A DNA stretch of 64,000 nucleotides from Manihot esculenta. Taxonomy: Eukaryota > Streptophyta > Magnoliopsida > Malpighiales > Euphorbiaceae. The position numbers and the translations under genes are program-made. Location: assembly GCF_001659605.2 (NCBI RefSeq), contig NC_035175.2:30971705-31035704 (forward strand). Direction: 5' to 3'. Under the pieces are notes generated by a model. It did no database searches. It was not told the origin of the DNA and saw only the letters and a list, made by a program, of their open reading frames with translations. Positions 9,476 through 21,759 of this stretch are shown piece after piece; the first letter of the stretch is position 1, and every line of letters starts with the position of its first letter.

Positions 9476-11659
9476 TGTAATACCCGGCTAGAGTCCGGCA
9501 TCGGAATTCTTGTCGTCCGGTGGACTCCGGGATGTCGGAATCCTCGAGAGGGTAGGAGATATGAGTTTCTCACGAATGTTGTGTGGTTTATTGTGTTACA
9601 GGTAAATGGAACCAAGTTTTGAGTTGAAATGAACCAAGGCAGAGGAGCCAAGTTCGGCCGCCGAAGATAAGTTCGGCCGCCGAAAGTGCCCAATGTTCGG
9701 CTTCCGAAGGTAAGTTCGGCCCCTGAATGTTGCATGGTTTTGCATGCGATTGGGCAGCCGAAACTGAGTTGGCCAGCCAGCTGTTGGGCATCCTTAGTCA
9801 GCATTTTGGACAGGTGTTATGTCCAATTTGTTGCCAGAAGCTTGGCCACGTCTCCCCTGGTTTATTTGCTGAGTTTGAGCAGCTCATGCAGAGTGTTTTG
9901 CTAGGTCACAAGGTTTTGAATGTTTGGAAGCAAAAAGCTAAGTTTGTGCGAGTTTGAGAGTTTGAGAAGAGTTGGTCCGTTTTCCTTAGTTCCGAGTGTT
10001 CAGCTTCTTGTTACAGGAGGTAAGTAATGCTCGTGAACCTGTTTATGTGTTTTCTGAAGGTTTTATGGATGGAAGTTAAGGGAGAGAGATGCATGTTTAA
10101 GTGAGAAGTAGTGGTTTTGATGAGTTATGCATGTTTCTGTGTTATGTTTGATTTGTTGTTTGGGGTTATTCGATAGTTTTGGACCCCTGTGATCATATAC
10201 GTGAGTATATGTGTGTTGAGGAGTTGGAGTATCTATGGTTTGAGTGGGTGAAGGGAAGGAGAAGATGGTTTGCCGTTGAAGCTGAGTTCTGGATGAACTC
10301 AGGTTCGGCAGCCGAAGGTTCATTCGGCCGCCGAACCTCTTACATGGAGGCTTAGGCTGTCACAGCTTGCCCCCGCGAGTTTTGCATGTTCGGCTCTGTT
10401 TGGGGGATTCGGCCGCCGAAGGTGCCGCCGAAGGTGCTTGAGTTTCGTCTCTAGAGAGGACATTCGGCCGCCGAACCTGCCGCCGAAAGTGTCCTGTCCA
10501 GCTTTCTTTTGCATGCTTTGCATGGATAGTTGAGTGAGTTTAGGGGGATTCTTGGGGAGTTTAAGAGAGTTATTTTATGCTTGTTTGGTCCCTCATTTGA
10601 GTCCATCTGTATAGGTACAGACCAGAGGAACCAGAGAGAGCAGCAGTGAGTACTGCTCCAGAGGTTCAGAGCCTGCAGAGTCAGTCAGTCCAGATAGCCA
10701 GAGGTGAGTGGAACTAAACTTATGACTTTTAATTGAACCACAAACTGCTTTTAGCATATCTCATGCATCATGTTTATGCCATAGGTTGATTGCATTAGTA
10801 TTCACGATTATGTTGCATTGCATCGTTATTTGGTGATGTGAGTGAATGCTGAATGATCCAATAGTCTCAGACAGGAAGTCCAGGAGCCTTTGACTACGCC
10901 CTGGCAGGTATAGCGAAGTCCAGGAGCCTTTGACTACGCCCTGGCAGGTATAGCAAAGTCCAGGAGCCTTTGACTACGCCCTGGCAATGGTAAGTACAGA
11001 GGTGTTATATACACATATACATATATGACAGGAAGACCAGGTGCTCGATTCTACGCCCTGGCACAGAGTTACTGGGACTATGTGGTGACAGGTTTACTCT
11101 TGATGTGGCTTGTCTGTAATATGGTGCATTCCATGAGATCATATTTTACTGAGATGTTTTACTGTTCTACTCACTGGGCTATAAAGCTCATCCCACTCCC
11201 TTAACCCCAGTTTTGCAGGTTCAGTGTACAGTGTACAGGGACAGTCCAGCAGAGTACAGGAAAAGTAAAGAGATCTGTAATAGCTTAGAGTGGACATGTA
11301 ATATTAACGAGATGTAATAGTTGTTGCTTGACCTAGTGATGTATGTGTTGTACATGATCTGTATATGTATATATGTTTTCCTGTATGTGAAAACCAGGCT
11401 TAACAGGTATGAGTTACCCATCTAGAGCACGCTCTAGTCAGGGATACAGAGTACAGAGTACATGAGTACAGAGTACAGAGATAGTGCATGCACAGGTTAA
11501 GCCTTGGTTCAGAAAAGAGTTTTATTTTCACAGAAAATGTATGATCATGTATGAGGTTTACAGGTACACAGAGAGTATAGCAGGCTTGCTACGGGTTCTG
11601 GCGGCCTTAAGCCGACCTGAATCCTAGCGCCGGTGACGGTCCATTTTGGGGTCGTTACA
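9476..11659 (+). repeat. T2 5' LTR
   Basis: Starts TGTAATACCCGG and ends GGTCGTTACA, directly followed by the primer-binding site. Contains clusters of TTCGGCCGCCGAA words at about 9650-9720 and 10300-10485. A 40-bp tandem repeat (GAAGTCCAGGAGCC...) of nearly three units lies at about 10874-10987, each unit holding CCAGG/CCTGG arms. It belongs to a different subfamily from the T1 and T3 LTRs and resembles the truncated LTR at 63489-64000. Confidence 0.93.
10874..10987 (+). repeat. 40-bp tandem hairpin repeat in T2 LTR
   Basis: Almost three copies of a 40-bp unit whose core is CCAGG...CTACGCCCTGG, followed by a diverged copy near 11037-11063 (CCAGGTGCTCGATTCTACGC). The same array is in the 3' LTR at about 18244-18357. 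Confidence 0.85.
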
Positions 11660-11662
11660 GAT

Positions 11663-11675
11663 TGGTATCAGAGCC
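11663..11675 (+). promoter_or_regulatory. T2 primer-binding site, initiator tRNA-Met
   Basis: TGGTATCAGAGCC lies three bases after the 5' LTR. It is complementary to the 3' end of plant initiator tRNA-Met (…GGCTCTGATACCA), which would prime minus-strand DNA synthesis. Confidence 0.93.
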
Positions 11676-11885
11676 CTAGGTTCACATGATCGGACCTATA
11701 GAGACAGTGTTGGGCTCAGACAGGTTAGAAGTGGTCAAGCACAATAGGAAATCATGTCCACTAGGATAGGGTTTTGAGTCCTATCTGCTATGATATGCCA
11801 TGAGTGTTGCATGTGTATGATTGCTCAGTGATGTGATGGTTATGTGCTAAAGTGGTATGTTATATGTTGTGTTTCCAGAGTAAAG

Positions 11886-14411
11886 ATGCGAGGAACTCGT
11901 CGATCAGCTCGATTGATTGGAGTCCCACCAGAGAATGAGAGACCAGCTGCTCGTCCTCCTGCATTGCCAAGGGCAAGGTCTCAGAGATCTAGCAGGGAAG
12001 GTACGTCAATAGACCCTAGAAGGTCTGTCGACGAGAGCAGAAGAGGAACAGCTAGAGGAGGAAGATCAGAGGAAAGGAGGGAAGCTATGGAGATGGATCA
12101 GTCTAGAGATGACAACATGGGTATAGGCAGTTTTGAGGAAGGTATGGGAGAGTCGCAGGGAGGTCAGACCTCAGGTTTTGGCTATCCTGAGTATCCGATG
12201 GGAGGTATGTCGGAGTACTCGAGTTTTGTGCCATATCCTCCTTATATGCCTTATATGCCTTATCCTTACTATCCACCATATCCTATGTATCCCTCTTCCC
12301 CTACCCATCCAAGTGCAGCACACCTAGAGCCAAATGAACCAGTATTACCACCAGAACCAGTAGCCCCTGTTGTTGACAGACATGAACCTAGCTCATCTGG
12401 AGGTAAAGTCCAAAAGACGGAGTACTTGAAATTGGATGCTCCTAAATACAACACGGGAGATGATCCATTTGATTACCTCAGAGCAGTGAGGATGATAACC
12501 AGTGAATTGGGAGCAGATGATAGGAGAGCCATTGAGATGGCAGGTTTCACATTAAAATGCAAGAAAGCCAGAGAATGGTTTAAGAATTATGTGGAGCCTA
12601 GAATGGACAGCATGTCATGGGGAGAGTTCGCCAATGAGTTTGCAGGGTGGGCTTTTCCTGACAGTTCGAGGGAGATGAAAGTAATTGAATTTGAACAGTT
12701 GAGACAGACAGATGAGATGAGTGTTGATGAATTCACAGATAAGTTCCTGGATCTGCTTCAGTACGTGGGTCAAGCCTATGATACTGATCAGAAGAAAGCA
12801 AGGAGATATACTATGAGACTGCATCCTAGGTATGCTTCCTTGATTCTTCCAGCAGAAAAGGAGAGTTTCCATACCATAGTAGACGCAGCCAAGAAAATGG
12901 AAGCTAGTGCCAATATTCAGAAACAGTCAAAGACACAGGCTTCGGGTTCTAAAGCCCCCACACCAAGCAGTAAAAGATGGGATAGAGCAAAAGGAACAAA
13001 GAGTAAGTTCTGGAGTAAAGTCAAGTCAGGTTTGGGAATAGGTAGTGGCTCAAGCTCTGGCACAGCTCCAGTCTGCAGACGATGCGGAAAACCACATGGA
13101 GGAGTTTGTCGGTTGGGATCTACAGCTTGTTTTCGATGTGGACAGGAAGGGAATATTGCTCGGGATTGTCCGCAGATGACTTTTGTACCATCCCAGCAGA
13201 TGAGTTCAGGCAGTGTGGTACAGCCAGTTGTACGGCCAGCAGCTCCAGTCATGCCTCAGACTAGTGGCAGAGGTAGAGGGAGAGGGGTAGCCTCTACTTC
13301 AGCAGCAGGTTCCCGAGGTGGACATTCGGTAGCCCCAGCACGGATTTTCACAGTGACACAGGAGGAGGCTAACACGTCGAACACAGTGGTGTCAGGTAAT
13401 CTCATCATTGGGTGGTCAGATGTGTATGCTTTGATGGACCCCGGTGCTTCTCATTCCTTTATTGCTTCGAGAGCCATAGAGCGATTGGGTTTGATCAGTT
13501 CTGAGTTAGAGTATCCTCTCTGGGTCAGTGGACCTAGATGTGACCCATCAGTGGCAGTGTCAGTCTGTCGTTTCAGTCCAGTGTTTATCGAGGGTAGATA
13601 CCTTCCAGCTGACCTTGTGGTTCTAGACTTGACAGATTTTGACGTCATTCTAGGGATGGATTGGTTATCTACATATAGTGCTACGTTGGACTGTCGAGAG
13701 AAGCTAGTGAGTCTTAGAGACCAGGATGGGTCAGAGTGTGTCTTCCGAGGAGACAGGAGAGGTACACCCAGAGGTATGATTTCAGCCCTTCAGGCTCGTC
13801 GTTTGCTTAGGAGGGGTTGTCAGGGGTTTCTAGCTCATGTGAGAGAGCTAGACAGTCAGGTGAGGGAACCAGCCATAGTACCAGTAGTCCGAGAGTTTCT
13901 CGATGTGTTCCCAGACGATTTGCCAGGACTACCACCTGATAGGGAGATAGGGTTTGAAATTGAATTACTGCCAGGTACCAGACCTATCTCTATTCCGCCC
14001 TACAGGATGGCGCCAGCAGAGTTAAAAGAGTTGAAAGAACAGTTGCAGGACTTGGTAGATAAGGGTTTCATCCGCCCTAGTACCTCACCTTGGGGTGCTC
14101 CAGTGCTCTTTGTCAGAAAGAAGGATGGATCCCTCAGACTTTGTATCGACTACAGACAGTTGAACAAGGTCACTATCAAGAATAGGTATCCCTTACCTCG
14201 GATTGATGATCTATTTGACCAGCTAGCTGGAGCAGGTTGTTTTTCGAAAATAGATCTGAGATCTGGGTATCATCAGTTGAGAGTCAGAGAGGCAGATGTG
14301 CCTAAGACAGCGTTCCGGACCAGATATGGGCATTATGAGTTCTTAGTGATGCCGTTCGGGTTGACTAACGCCTGCAGCATTTATGGATCTCATGAACAGG
14401 GTATTCAGTGA
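11886..14411 (+). pseudogene. T2 gag, protease and first part of reverse transcriptase
   Basis: The start is placed at the ATG of [10 protein letters not shown] (11886) because this N-terminus is shared by T1 (19372) and T3 (60226); the frame is open from 11844. In order: basic N-terminus, Pro/Tyr-rich repeats ([16 protein letters not shown]), capsid-like domain ([17 protein letters not shown] to about 12900), and two zinc knuckles near 13074 and 13128. Next come protease [11 protein letters not shown] (13434 onward) and RT with [20 protein letters not shown]. The second knuckle reads [14 protein letters not shown], with Asn (13152-13154) where T1 and T3 have His, which should weaken zinc binding. 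The frame breaks near 14371 in the RT by a 2-base deletion. Confidence 0.88.
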
Positions 14412-14769
14412 GTTTCTGGATCACTTTGTCATTGTGTTTATCGATGATATCTTAGTGTATTCCAGAGATGCAGAGGAGCATGCCCAGCATCTGAGGATCG
14501 TTTTGCAGACACTGAGAGAGCATGGTTTATATGCCAAGTTCTCGAAGTGTGAGTTTTGGTTACGGAGCATTGCCTTCTTGGGACATGTGGTATCAGCAGA
14601 GGGTATTAAGGTAGACCCCAAGAAGATAGAGGCTGTAGCTAACTGGCCCAGACCCACGACAGTGACTGAGATTAAAAGCTTTCTGGGACTGGCAGGTTAC
14701 TACAGGAGGTTCGTGCAGAACTTCTCAAAGATAGCAGCTCCTATGACCAAATTGACTCAGAAGAACTAG
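14371..14769 (+). pseudogene. T2 reverse transcriptase, middle part after frameshift
   Basis: Resumes RT after the 2-base deletion, with [12 protein letters not shown], the FIDDILVYS catalytic motif (the YxDD-type active site) and the thumb region ([22 protein letters not shown]). It ends at TAG 14767-14769, where T1 and T3 have CAG. That is consistent with C-to-T decay at a CHG site, a methylation context in plants. Confidence 0.85.
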
Positions 14770-16779
14770 AAATTTATCTGGTCAGACCAGTGTGAAGAGA
14801 GCTTTGAGGAGCTCAAGAGGAGATTGACAACAGCACCAGTGTTAGCTCTGCCTGTCAGTAATGAAGAGTTCACAGTGTTCTGTGATGCATCTCGAGTGGG
14901 ATTGGGTTGTGTATTGATGCAGTGTGATAGAGTAATAGCTTATGCTTCTAGGCAGTTGAAGAAGCACGAGTTGAATTACCCTACCCATGACCTAGAGATG
15001 GCAGCAGTTATCTTTGCACTTAAGATGTGGCGGCATTACCTCTACGGGGTTAAATGCGAGATCTTCACCGATCACAAGAGTTTACAGTACATCTTAAGTC
15101 AGAAAGAGCTGAATTTGCGGCAAAGAAGGTGGGTCGAATTGCTCAATGATTATGATTGTAAAATCCAGTATCATCCGGGTAAGGCGAATGTTGTCGCAGA
15201 CGCCCTAAGCCGGAAGTCACTAGGCAGTTTATCCCATATAGCAGCAGAGCGGAGATCAGTTGTGATGGAGCTTTATAAGCTCCTTGATGAAGGATTACAG
15301 CTCGAGTTGTCTGGTACAGGTGTGTTGATAGCACAGATGAGAGTGACACCTGTGTTTCTGGAGCAGATAGCTCAGAGACAGCATGAGGACCCTGAATTGA
15401 TGAAAATTGCCAGGACTGTTCAGTCAGGCAATAGTGTAGAGTTCAGATTTGACAGCAAAGGGATCCTTCGCTCTGGGAGTCGACTTTGTGTACCAGCTAG
15501 GGGCAGTGTGAAGGAAGACATTATGAGGGAAGCTCATAATGCGAGGTATAGTGTTCACCCAGGAGCCACCAAGATGTATCAGGATCTGAAAAGGGTCTAT
15601 TGGTGGCCAGCCATGAAGAAAGAAGTGGCGCAGTTCGTGACAGCCTGTGAGGTTTGTCAGAGGGTGAAAGTAGAGCATCAGAAACCAGCCGGAATGCTTA
15701 ACCCATTACCGATTCCAGAGTGGAAATGGGAGAACATAGCCATGGATTTTGTAGTGGGTTTACCAGTAGCGTCCAACAGGATAGACTCGATATGGGTGAT
15801 TGTGGACAGACTCACGAAATCTGCTCATTTTCTTCCAGTACGGAGTAACTATTCTGTGGATAAGTTGGCACAGGTCTATCTGGATGAGATAGTGAGATTA
15901 CATGGAGTTCCAGTGTCTATAGTTTCAGACAGAGGACCTCAGTTTACCTCCCGCTTTTGGCGGAGTCTGCAAAGTGCGATGGGCACGAGATTGGATTTTA
16001 GTACTGCTTTCCACCCACAGACTGATGGACAGTCAGAACGGACCATCCAGACCATAGAGGATATGCTTCGATTATGTGTGTTAGACTTTGGCGGTTCTTG
16101 GAGGCAGCATCTACCTTTGGTGGAGTTTGCCTACAATAACAGCCATCATGCGAGCATCAGGATGGCTCCTTATAAAGCGTTGTATGGGAGGAAGTGCAGA
16201 TCCCCTGTTTGCTGGGAAGAGGTAGGAGAGAAGGCTCTTGCAGGGCCAGAATTAGTAGAACTTACCAGTAGAATGGTGCCCATGATCAGAGAAAGAATCA
16301 GAACAGCTCAGAGTCGACAGAAAAGTTATGCAGACGTTCGCAGAAAGCAGTTAGAGTTTCAAGAGGGTAATTGGGTATTGCTGAAAGTGTCTCCAATAAA
16401 AGGAGTGGTTCGTTTTGGAAAGAAAGGTAAATTAGCTCCACGGTACATTGGACCCTTTGAGGTGTTGCAGAGGATCGGAAATGTGTCGTATAAGCTGGAT
16501 TTACCTGCTTCTATGGAGAGAATTCACCCGGTATTTCATGTTTCTATGCTACGACAGTTTGTGTCAGATCCGAATCAGGTTCTGAGTGAGCCTGAGGTGG
16601 AGATTCATACGGATCTCACCTATATAGAGCAGCCAGTGCGGATTCTGGACACGCAGATCAGACAGCTAAGGAACAAGGAGATTCCGATGGTGAAAGTTCT
16701 ATGGAACCACCATAATCTCGACGAGTGCACCTGGGAGACGCGGGAGTCTATGCTCCAGCAGTATCCACATCTGTTTTGA
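14770..16779 (+). pseudogene. T2 RNase H, integrase and chromodomain
   Basis: Same frame as the preceding piece. RNase H has [22 protein letters not shown] and IFTDHKSL, so all expected acidic positions are present. Then the tether ([20 protein letters not shown]), HHCC zinc region (about 15534-15660), DDE core ([23 protein letters not shown]), [10 protein letters not shown] module, and chromodomain ending in QYPHLF. Here RNase H runs into integrase through a CAG codon, where T1 and T3 have TAG. No further break is visible from 14770 to the TGA at 16777-16779. Confidence 0.9.
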
Positions 16780-16818
16780 GGTTAGTTTCCTCCTTGTGTT
16801 TTGTTTTTGTTGTTTTAG

Positions 16819-16855
16819 GAACCTTCGAGGACGAATGTTCTTAAGGAGTGGAGAA
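16819..16855 (+). promoter_or_regulatory. T2 polypurine tract with adjacent hairpin
   Basis: GAACCTTCG, loop AGGA, CGAATGTTC (16819-16840, one mismatch between arms), then TTAAGGAGTGGAGAA abutting the 3' LTR at 16856. This is the expected plus-strand primer region. Confidence 0.85.
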
Positions 16856-19029
16856 TGTAATACCCGGCTAGAGTCCGGCATCGGAATTCTTGTCGTCCGG
16901 TGGACTCCGGGATGTCGGAATCCTCGAGAGGGTAGGAGATATGAGTTTCTCACGAATGTTGTGTGGTTTATTGTGTTACAGGTAAATGGAACCAAGTTTT
17001 GAGTTGAAATGAACCAAGGCAGAGGAGCCAAGTTCGGCCGCCGAAGATAAGTTCGGCCGCCGAAAGTGCCCAATGTTCGGCTTCCGAAGGTAAGTTCGGC
17101 CCCCGAATGTTGCATGGTTTTGCATGCGATTGGGCAGCCGAAACTGAGTTGGCCAGCCAGCTGTTGGGCATCCTTAGTCAGCATTTTGGACAGGTGTTAT
17201 GTCCAATTTGTTGCCAGAAGCTTGGCCACGTCTCCCCTGGTTTATTTGCTGAGTTTGAGCAGCTCATGCAGAGTGTTTTGCTAGGTCACAAGGTTTTGAA
17301 TGTTTGGAAGCAAAAAGCTAAGTTTGTGCGAGTTTGAGAGTTTGAGGAGAGTTGATCCGTTTTCCTTAGTTCCGAGTGTTCAGCTTCTTGTTACAGGAGG
17401 TAAGTAATGCTCGTGAACCTGTTTATGTGTTTTCTGAAGGTTTTATGGATGGAAGTTAAGGGAGAGAGATGCATGTTTAAGTGAGAAGTAGTGGTTTTGA
17501 TGAGTTATGCATGTTTCTGTGTTATGTTTGATTTGTTGTTTGGGGTTATTCGATAGTTTTGGACCCCTGTGATCATATACGTGAGTATATGTGTGTTGAG
17601 GAGTTGGAGTATCTATGGTTTGAGTGGGTGAAGGGAAGGAGAAGATGGTTTGCCGTTGAAGCTGAGTTCTGGATGAAATCAGGTTCGGCAGCCGAAGGTT
17701 CATTCGGCCGCCGAACCTCTTACATGGAGGCTTAGGCTATCACAGCTTGCCCCCGCGAGTTTTGCATGTTCGGCTCTGTTTGGGGGATTCGGCCGCCGAA
17801 GGTGCCGCCGAAGGTGCTTGAGTTTCGTCTCTGGAGAGGACATTCGGCCGCCGAACCTGCCGCCGAAAGTGTCCTGTCCAGCTTTCTTTTGCATGCTTTG
17901 CATGGATAGTTGAGTGAGTTTAGGGGGATTCTTGGGGAGTTTATTTATGCTTGTTTGGTCCCTCATTTGAGTCCATCTGTATAGGTACAGACCAGAGGAA
18001 CCAGAGAGAGCAGCAGTGAGTACTGCTCCAGAGGTTCAGAGCCTGCAGAGTCAGTCAGTCCAGATAGCCAGAGGTGAGTGGAACTAAACTTATGACTTTT
18101 AATTGAACCACAAACTGCTTTTAGCATATCTCATGCATCATGTTTATGCCATAGGTTGATTGCATTAGTATTCACGATTATGTTGCATTGCATCGTTATT
18201 TGGTGATGTGAGTGAATGCTGAATGATCCAATAGTCTCAGACAGGAAGTCCAGGAGCCTTTGACTACGCCCTGGCAGGTATAGCGAAGTCCAGGAGCCTT
18301 TGACTATGCCCTGGCAGGTAGAGCAAAGTCCAGGAGCCTTTGACTACGCCCTGGCAATGGTAAGTACAGAGGTGTTATATACACATATACATATATGACA
18401 GGAAGACCAGGTGCTCGATTCTACGCCCTGGCACAGAGTTACTGGGACTATGTGGTGACAGGTTTACTCTTGATGTGGCTTGTCTGTAATATGGTGCATT
18501 CCATGAGATCATATTTTACTGAGATGTTTTACTGTTCTACTCACTGGGCTATAGAGCTCATCCCACTCCCTTAACCCCAGTTTTGCAGGTTCAGTGTACA
18601 GTGTACAGGGACAGTCCAGCAGAGTACAGGAAAAGTAAAGAGATCTATAATAGCTTAGAGTGGACATGTAATATTAACGAGATGTAATAGTTGTTGCTTG
18701 ACCTAGTGATGTATGTGTTGTACATTATCTGTATATGTATATATGTTTTCCTGTATGTGAAAACCAGGCTTAACAGGTATGAGTTACCCATCTAGAGCAC
18801 GCTCTAGTCAGGGATACAGAGTACAGAGTACATGAGTACAGAGTACAGAGATAGTGCATGCACAGGTTAAGCCTTGGTTCAGAAAAGAGTTTTATTTTCA
18901 CAGAAAATGTATGATCATGTGTGAGGTTTACAGGTACACAGAGAGTATAGCAGGCTTGCTACGGGTTCTGGCGGCCTTAAGCCGACCTGAATCCTAGCGC
19001 CGGTGACGGTCCATTTTGGGGTCGTTACA
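16856..19029 (+). repeat. T2 3' LTR
   Basis: 2174 bp, nearly identical to 9476-11659. It lacks 10 bases present in the 5' LTR near 10561-10575. It ends GGTCGTTACA and is followed by TGCCT (19030-19034), the second copy of the target-site duplication. Confidence 0.94.
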
Positions 19030-19372
19030 TGCCTCCCATCGGATACCCTGGGCCCTGTGGAAAAGGTGGATAGCCAAACCCCGAGGCCTGTGCGCCTCCC
19101 TGGGACTCCCCCATACCTTCTTCTGACCTTCCTATACCCATACTTACATCTCTACTCTGAGCTTCCTCCACAGCAACTCTCTCTTCTTCTGATCTTCCCC
19201 CTCTGCCTATTCCTCTTCTGCTTTCGTCAGAAGACCTTCGAGGGTCTCTTGACGTTCCCTCCCTGCTTGACCTATGAGTCCTTACCCTTGGCAATGCAGG
19301 AGGACAAGCAGCTGTACCCTCACTCTCAGGAGGGACTCCAGTCAATCTCGCGGATCGATGAGTTCCTCGCAT
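19030..19372 (-). pseudogene. T1 gag N-terminus, separated from the rest by T2
   Basis: Starts at [15 protein letters not shown] (19372) and runs through a Ser/Arg/Glu-rich region to GPGYPMGG at the T2 insertion point. It matches the first ~115 residues of the T2 and T3 gag. The continuing part lies 9.5 kb away at 9475 and below, interrupted by T2 (TSD TGCCT). The open frame extends a little further upstream to 19420 but that part is not conserved. Confidence 0.87.
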
Positions 19373-19550
19373 CTTACCTCTCTCTGGAAACAACACATAC
19401 AGCATGACATTGCACATCATCAGATAGATAGGACTAACATCCTATCCTAGTGGACATGTTTTCCTATTGTGCTTGACCCACTAAACCTCTATGAGCCCAA
19501 CTCTAGCTCGATAGGTCCGACAATGTGAACCTAGGGCTCTGATACCAATC
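19373..19550 (-). promoter_or_regulatory. T1 5' leader with initiator tRNA-Met primer-binding site
   Basis: GGCTCTGATACCA on plus at 19535-19547 is the reverse complement of the Met PBS, placed three bases from the 5' LTR. The remainder is untranslated leader. Confidence 0.9.
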
Positions 19551-21658
19551 TGTAACAGCCCGAAAACCGAACTGCTACCGGCACTAGGATCCAGATCGAC
19601 TTAAGGTCGCCGGGACTCGTAGTAAGCCTGCTATACTGTCTGTGTACTTGTGAAATCCCATACATGAGCATACATTTTCTGTTAAACTAGTAAAACTTGT
19701 CTTTCCTCCAGGGCTTAACCTATGCATGCACTATATCTGGTCTATCAACTCATAGTGTTAAGCCTGGTTTTCTCATAGACATCATCAATAAAGGAAACAT
19801 ACGTACAGAAACTGACCATGTATATACAACAAGGGATTACAACTCTCTAAGTCAAGCACAAGTCTATACACTGTACACTATCTCTTTATACAATTTCATG
19901 TCCATACTAGCTATTACATCACTTTTCTTCTTCCAAACCCTGCTGGACTCCCTCTGGACTCTGAACTTGCAAATCTAGGGGATAGGGGAGAGGAATGAGC
20001 TATACAAGCCCAATGAGCAGAACTATAAAACATGAGTTGAAAACATGATCTCATGGAATGCACTACATCACATCATCTCAGGGATCAGACATGACCACCA
20101 AGAATCCCACTCAAGGATGCCTGACCTAGCCAGGTCTTACAACCTCCGTCTGCCTGGCCCGGCCAGGTCTTACACTCTGCCTGCCTGGCCCAGCCAGGTC
20201 TTACTATCTCTGCTGCCTGATCTAATTAGGTCTTACCTACAGATGGCTGCCCGGCCCAGCCAGGTCTTATAACAGAGTTTGGGCTATTGGAGTTGCCTTG
20301 GTCTATCCACAGCCTCATACGCATCGTATTATGCAATGCATCATATTCGTGAAACTAATGCAATCATCCTACTAGACTCATTATGATGCATGATATATGC
20401 TCAAAGCAGTTTAAGTCTGAAAAGAGAAGTTCCACTCACCTCTGGCTGACTCTGTACTAACTCTGCAGGTTCTGAAACCGTGCTCACTGCTGACTTCCCT
20501 GATTCCTCTGGTCCGTTCCTACACAAATGAGGGACCAAACTAACTCAAGACCATCTCTAAGAAACTCCCCAAAAACCCTCTAAATGATCCCCAAACAATC
20601 ACATAAAACATGCAAAAGAAAGCTGGACAGGGCACTTTCGGCGGCAGGTTCGGCGGCCGAAACCCCTCTCCAGAGACGAAACTCATGCATGTTCGGCAGC
20701 ATCTTCGGCAGCCGAAAGTCTCGTCCAGAGAAGAAACTCAACCTTCGGCGGCACTTTCGGCGGCCGAACCTTGCCTCCAGAGACGAAAGTCCCAAGCTTC
20801 GGGGGCAAGCTTTGGCAGCCGAAACTGCCTCCACAAGGGGTTCGGCGGCCGAACCTGGTTTTGCCCGATGGGCAGAACCCTGCTCTGTTTCATGCAAACT
20901 TTGCCCAAAAACCTACAACATGAATATAAACTACTCCCAACTAGCACATACACATATATATGCACAAAGGGGTCTCAAACTATCCTAAAACCCCAAACAA
21001 ACATAGCACATAACACTTAAACATGCTTGAACATCAAAGACCACCAAAAAAACCTCACCTAAACCTAATCATGCATACTACCCCTCACCCTTTCATAAAA
21101 CCTTGAAAAATCACCAAAGAAGTTCAGGATCCACCCTTACCTCCTTAAGAACTTGAGGATGAGTGATCCTATCGTGGAGATATGAAGAAAACCTCTTCCA
21201 AAATTCCAAACTTCCAAACTTGCTATTTTTGCTCAAAACCTTCAAAACACACCACAACTCTTAAAACCCTTGAAAGATTTGGTGAAAAACATGGAAAACA
21301 TGAAAGTCAACTTGGGAGAGGCTGGAACTCACCTCTGGCTGCAAGTGGAGGAGAAATATCCTCCTTCCACCGACCTTTGGCCCTTAAATAGGTGGCTGGC
21401 CAGACCACCTTCGGCAGCCGAACGTGAATCCGAAACCATGCAATGTTCGGCGGCCGAAAGTGACCTTCGGCGGCCGAACCTTTGCATTTTCCCTTATTGC
21501 TTTTCTTTCAAAACTCATTTCCTTTCACACGTAAAAACATTCAAAACCTCTGTAAAACACACCTGAAAACATATGTCTTACCCTTCTCGAGGGTTCCGAC
21601 ACCCGAGATTCCACCAGACGACAGGAATTCTGAGGCCGGACTCGAGCCGGGTATTACA
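19551..21658 (-). repeat. T1 5' LTR
   Basis: 2108 bp, highly similar to 2620-4803 apart from scattered substitutions and the four missing 19-bp units. It ends GGGTATTACA on plus, followed by TAGTT (21659-21663). Confidence 0.92.
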
Positions 21659-21663
21659 TAGTT

Positions 21664-21759
21664 TCTGCAAAACATGAACAAAACCACAAAATTAGGCAAA
21701 AAAGGTGCAAATAAACATCATTAAGATCATGATAATATGGCCTAAAATATGCTCTGTTA
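21664..21759 (-). mobile_element. Athila-type solo LTR, right part (5' end of the LTR on minus)
   Basis: Continues 787-2619 after removal of the inserted T1 element and its duplicated TAGTT. Read on the minus strand it matches the start of other Athila LTRs here (AGAGCATAnTTTAG, then a motif close to ATTATTAATGTTAATTTACAT). It is followed by GGCTC at 21760-21764, the second copy of the target-site duplication. Confidence 0.78.

Larger units (their letters stand above)
9476..19029 (+). mobile_element. Tekay/Del-type retrotransposon T2, young and complete, nested in T1 gag
   Basis: LTRs at 9476-11659 and 16856-19029 flank gag-pol on plus. The TSD is TGCCT (9471-9475 and 19030-19034). The primer-binding site is at 11663-11675 and the polypurine tract at 16841-16855. 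The LTRs (2184 and 2174 bp) are almost identical by eye. One 10-bp indel (near 10561-10575 versus 17941) accounts for the length difference, with only scattered single-base changes. This makes T2 the youngest clear insertion in the left half. Two lesions break its single reading frame: a 2-base deletion near 14371 and an in-frame TAG at 14767-14769. Confidence 0.95.
2620..21658 (-). mobile_element. Tekay/Del-type Ty3/gypsy retrotransposon T1, complete but split by T2
   Basis: LTRs at 2620-4803 and 19551-21658 enclose a minus-strand gag-pol. The flanking TSD is TAGTT (2615-2619 and 21659-21663). The primer-binding site is at 19535-19547 and the polypurine tract at 4804-4819. A second Tekay element, T2 (9476-19029), is inserted in gag with TSD TGCCT. 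The host site is an Athila solo LTR. Assignment to Tekay/Del rests on the long LTRs, the initiator-Met PBS, the tandem gag zinc knuckles and the chromodomain after integrase. The copy cannot encode a full product: T2 splits gag, gag also has a frameshift, and an in-frame TAG precedes integrase. Confidence 0.93.

Noticed and set aside
10874..10987. Regular direct repeats resembling a CRISPR array
   Set aside because: Units are contiguous 40-bp repeats without unique spacers, inside an LTR of a plant element, and duplicated in the other LTR.
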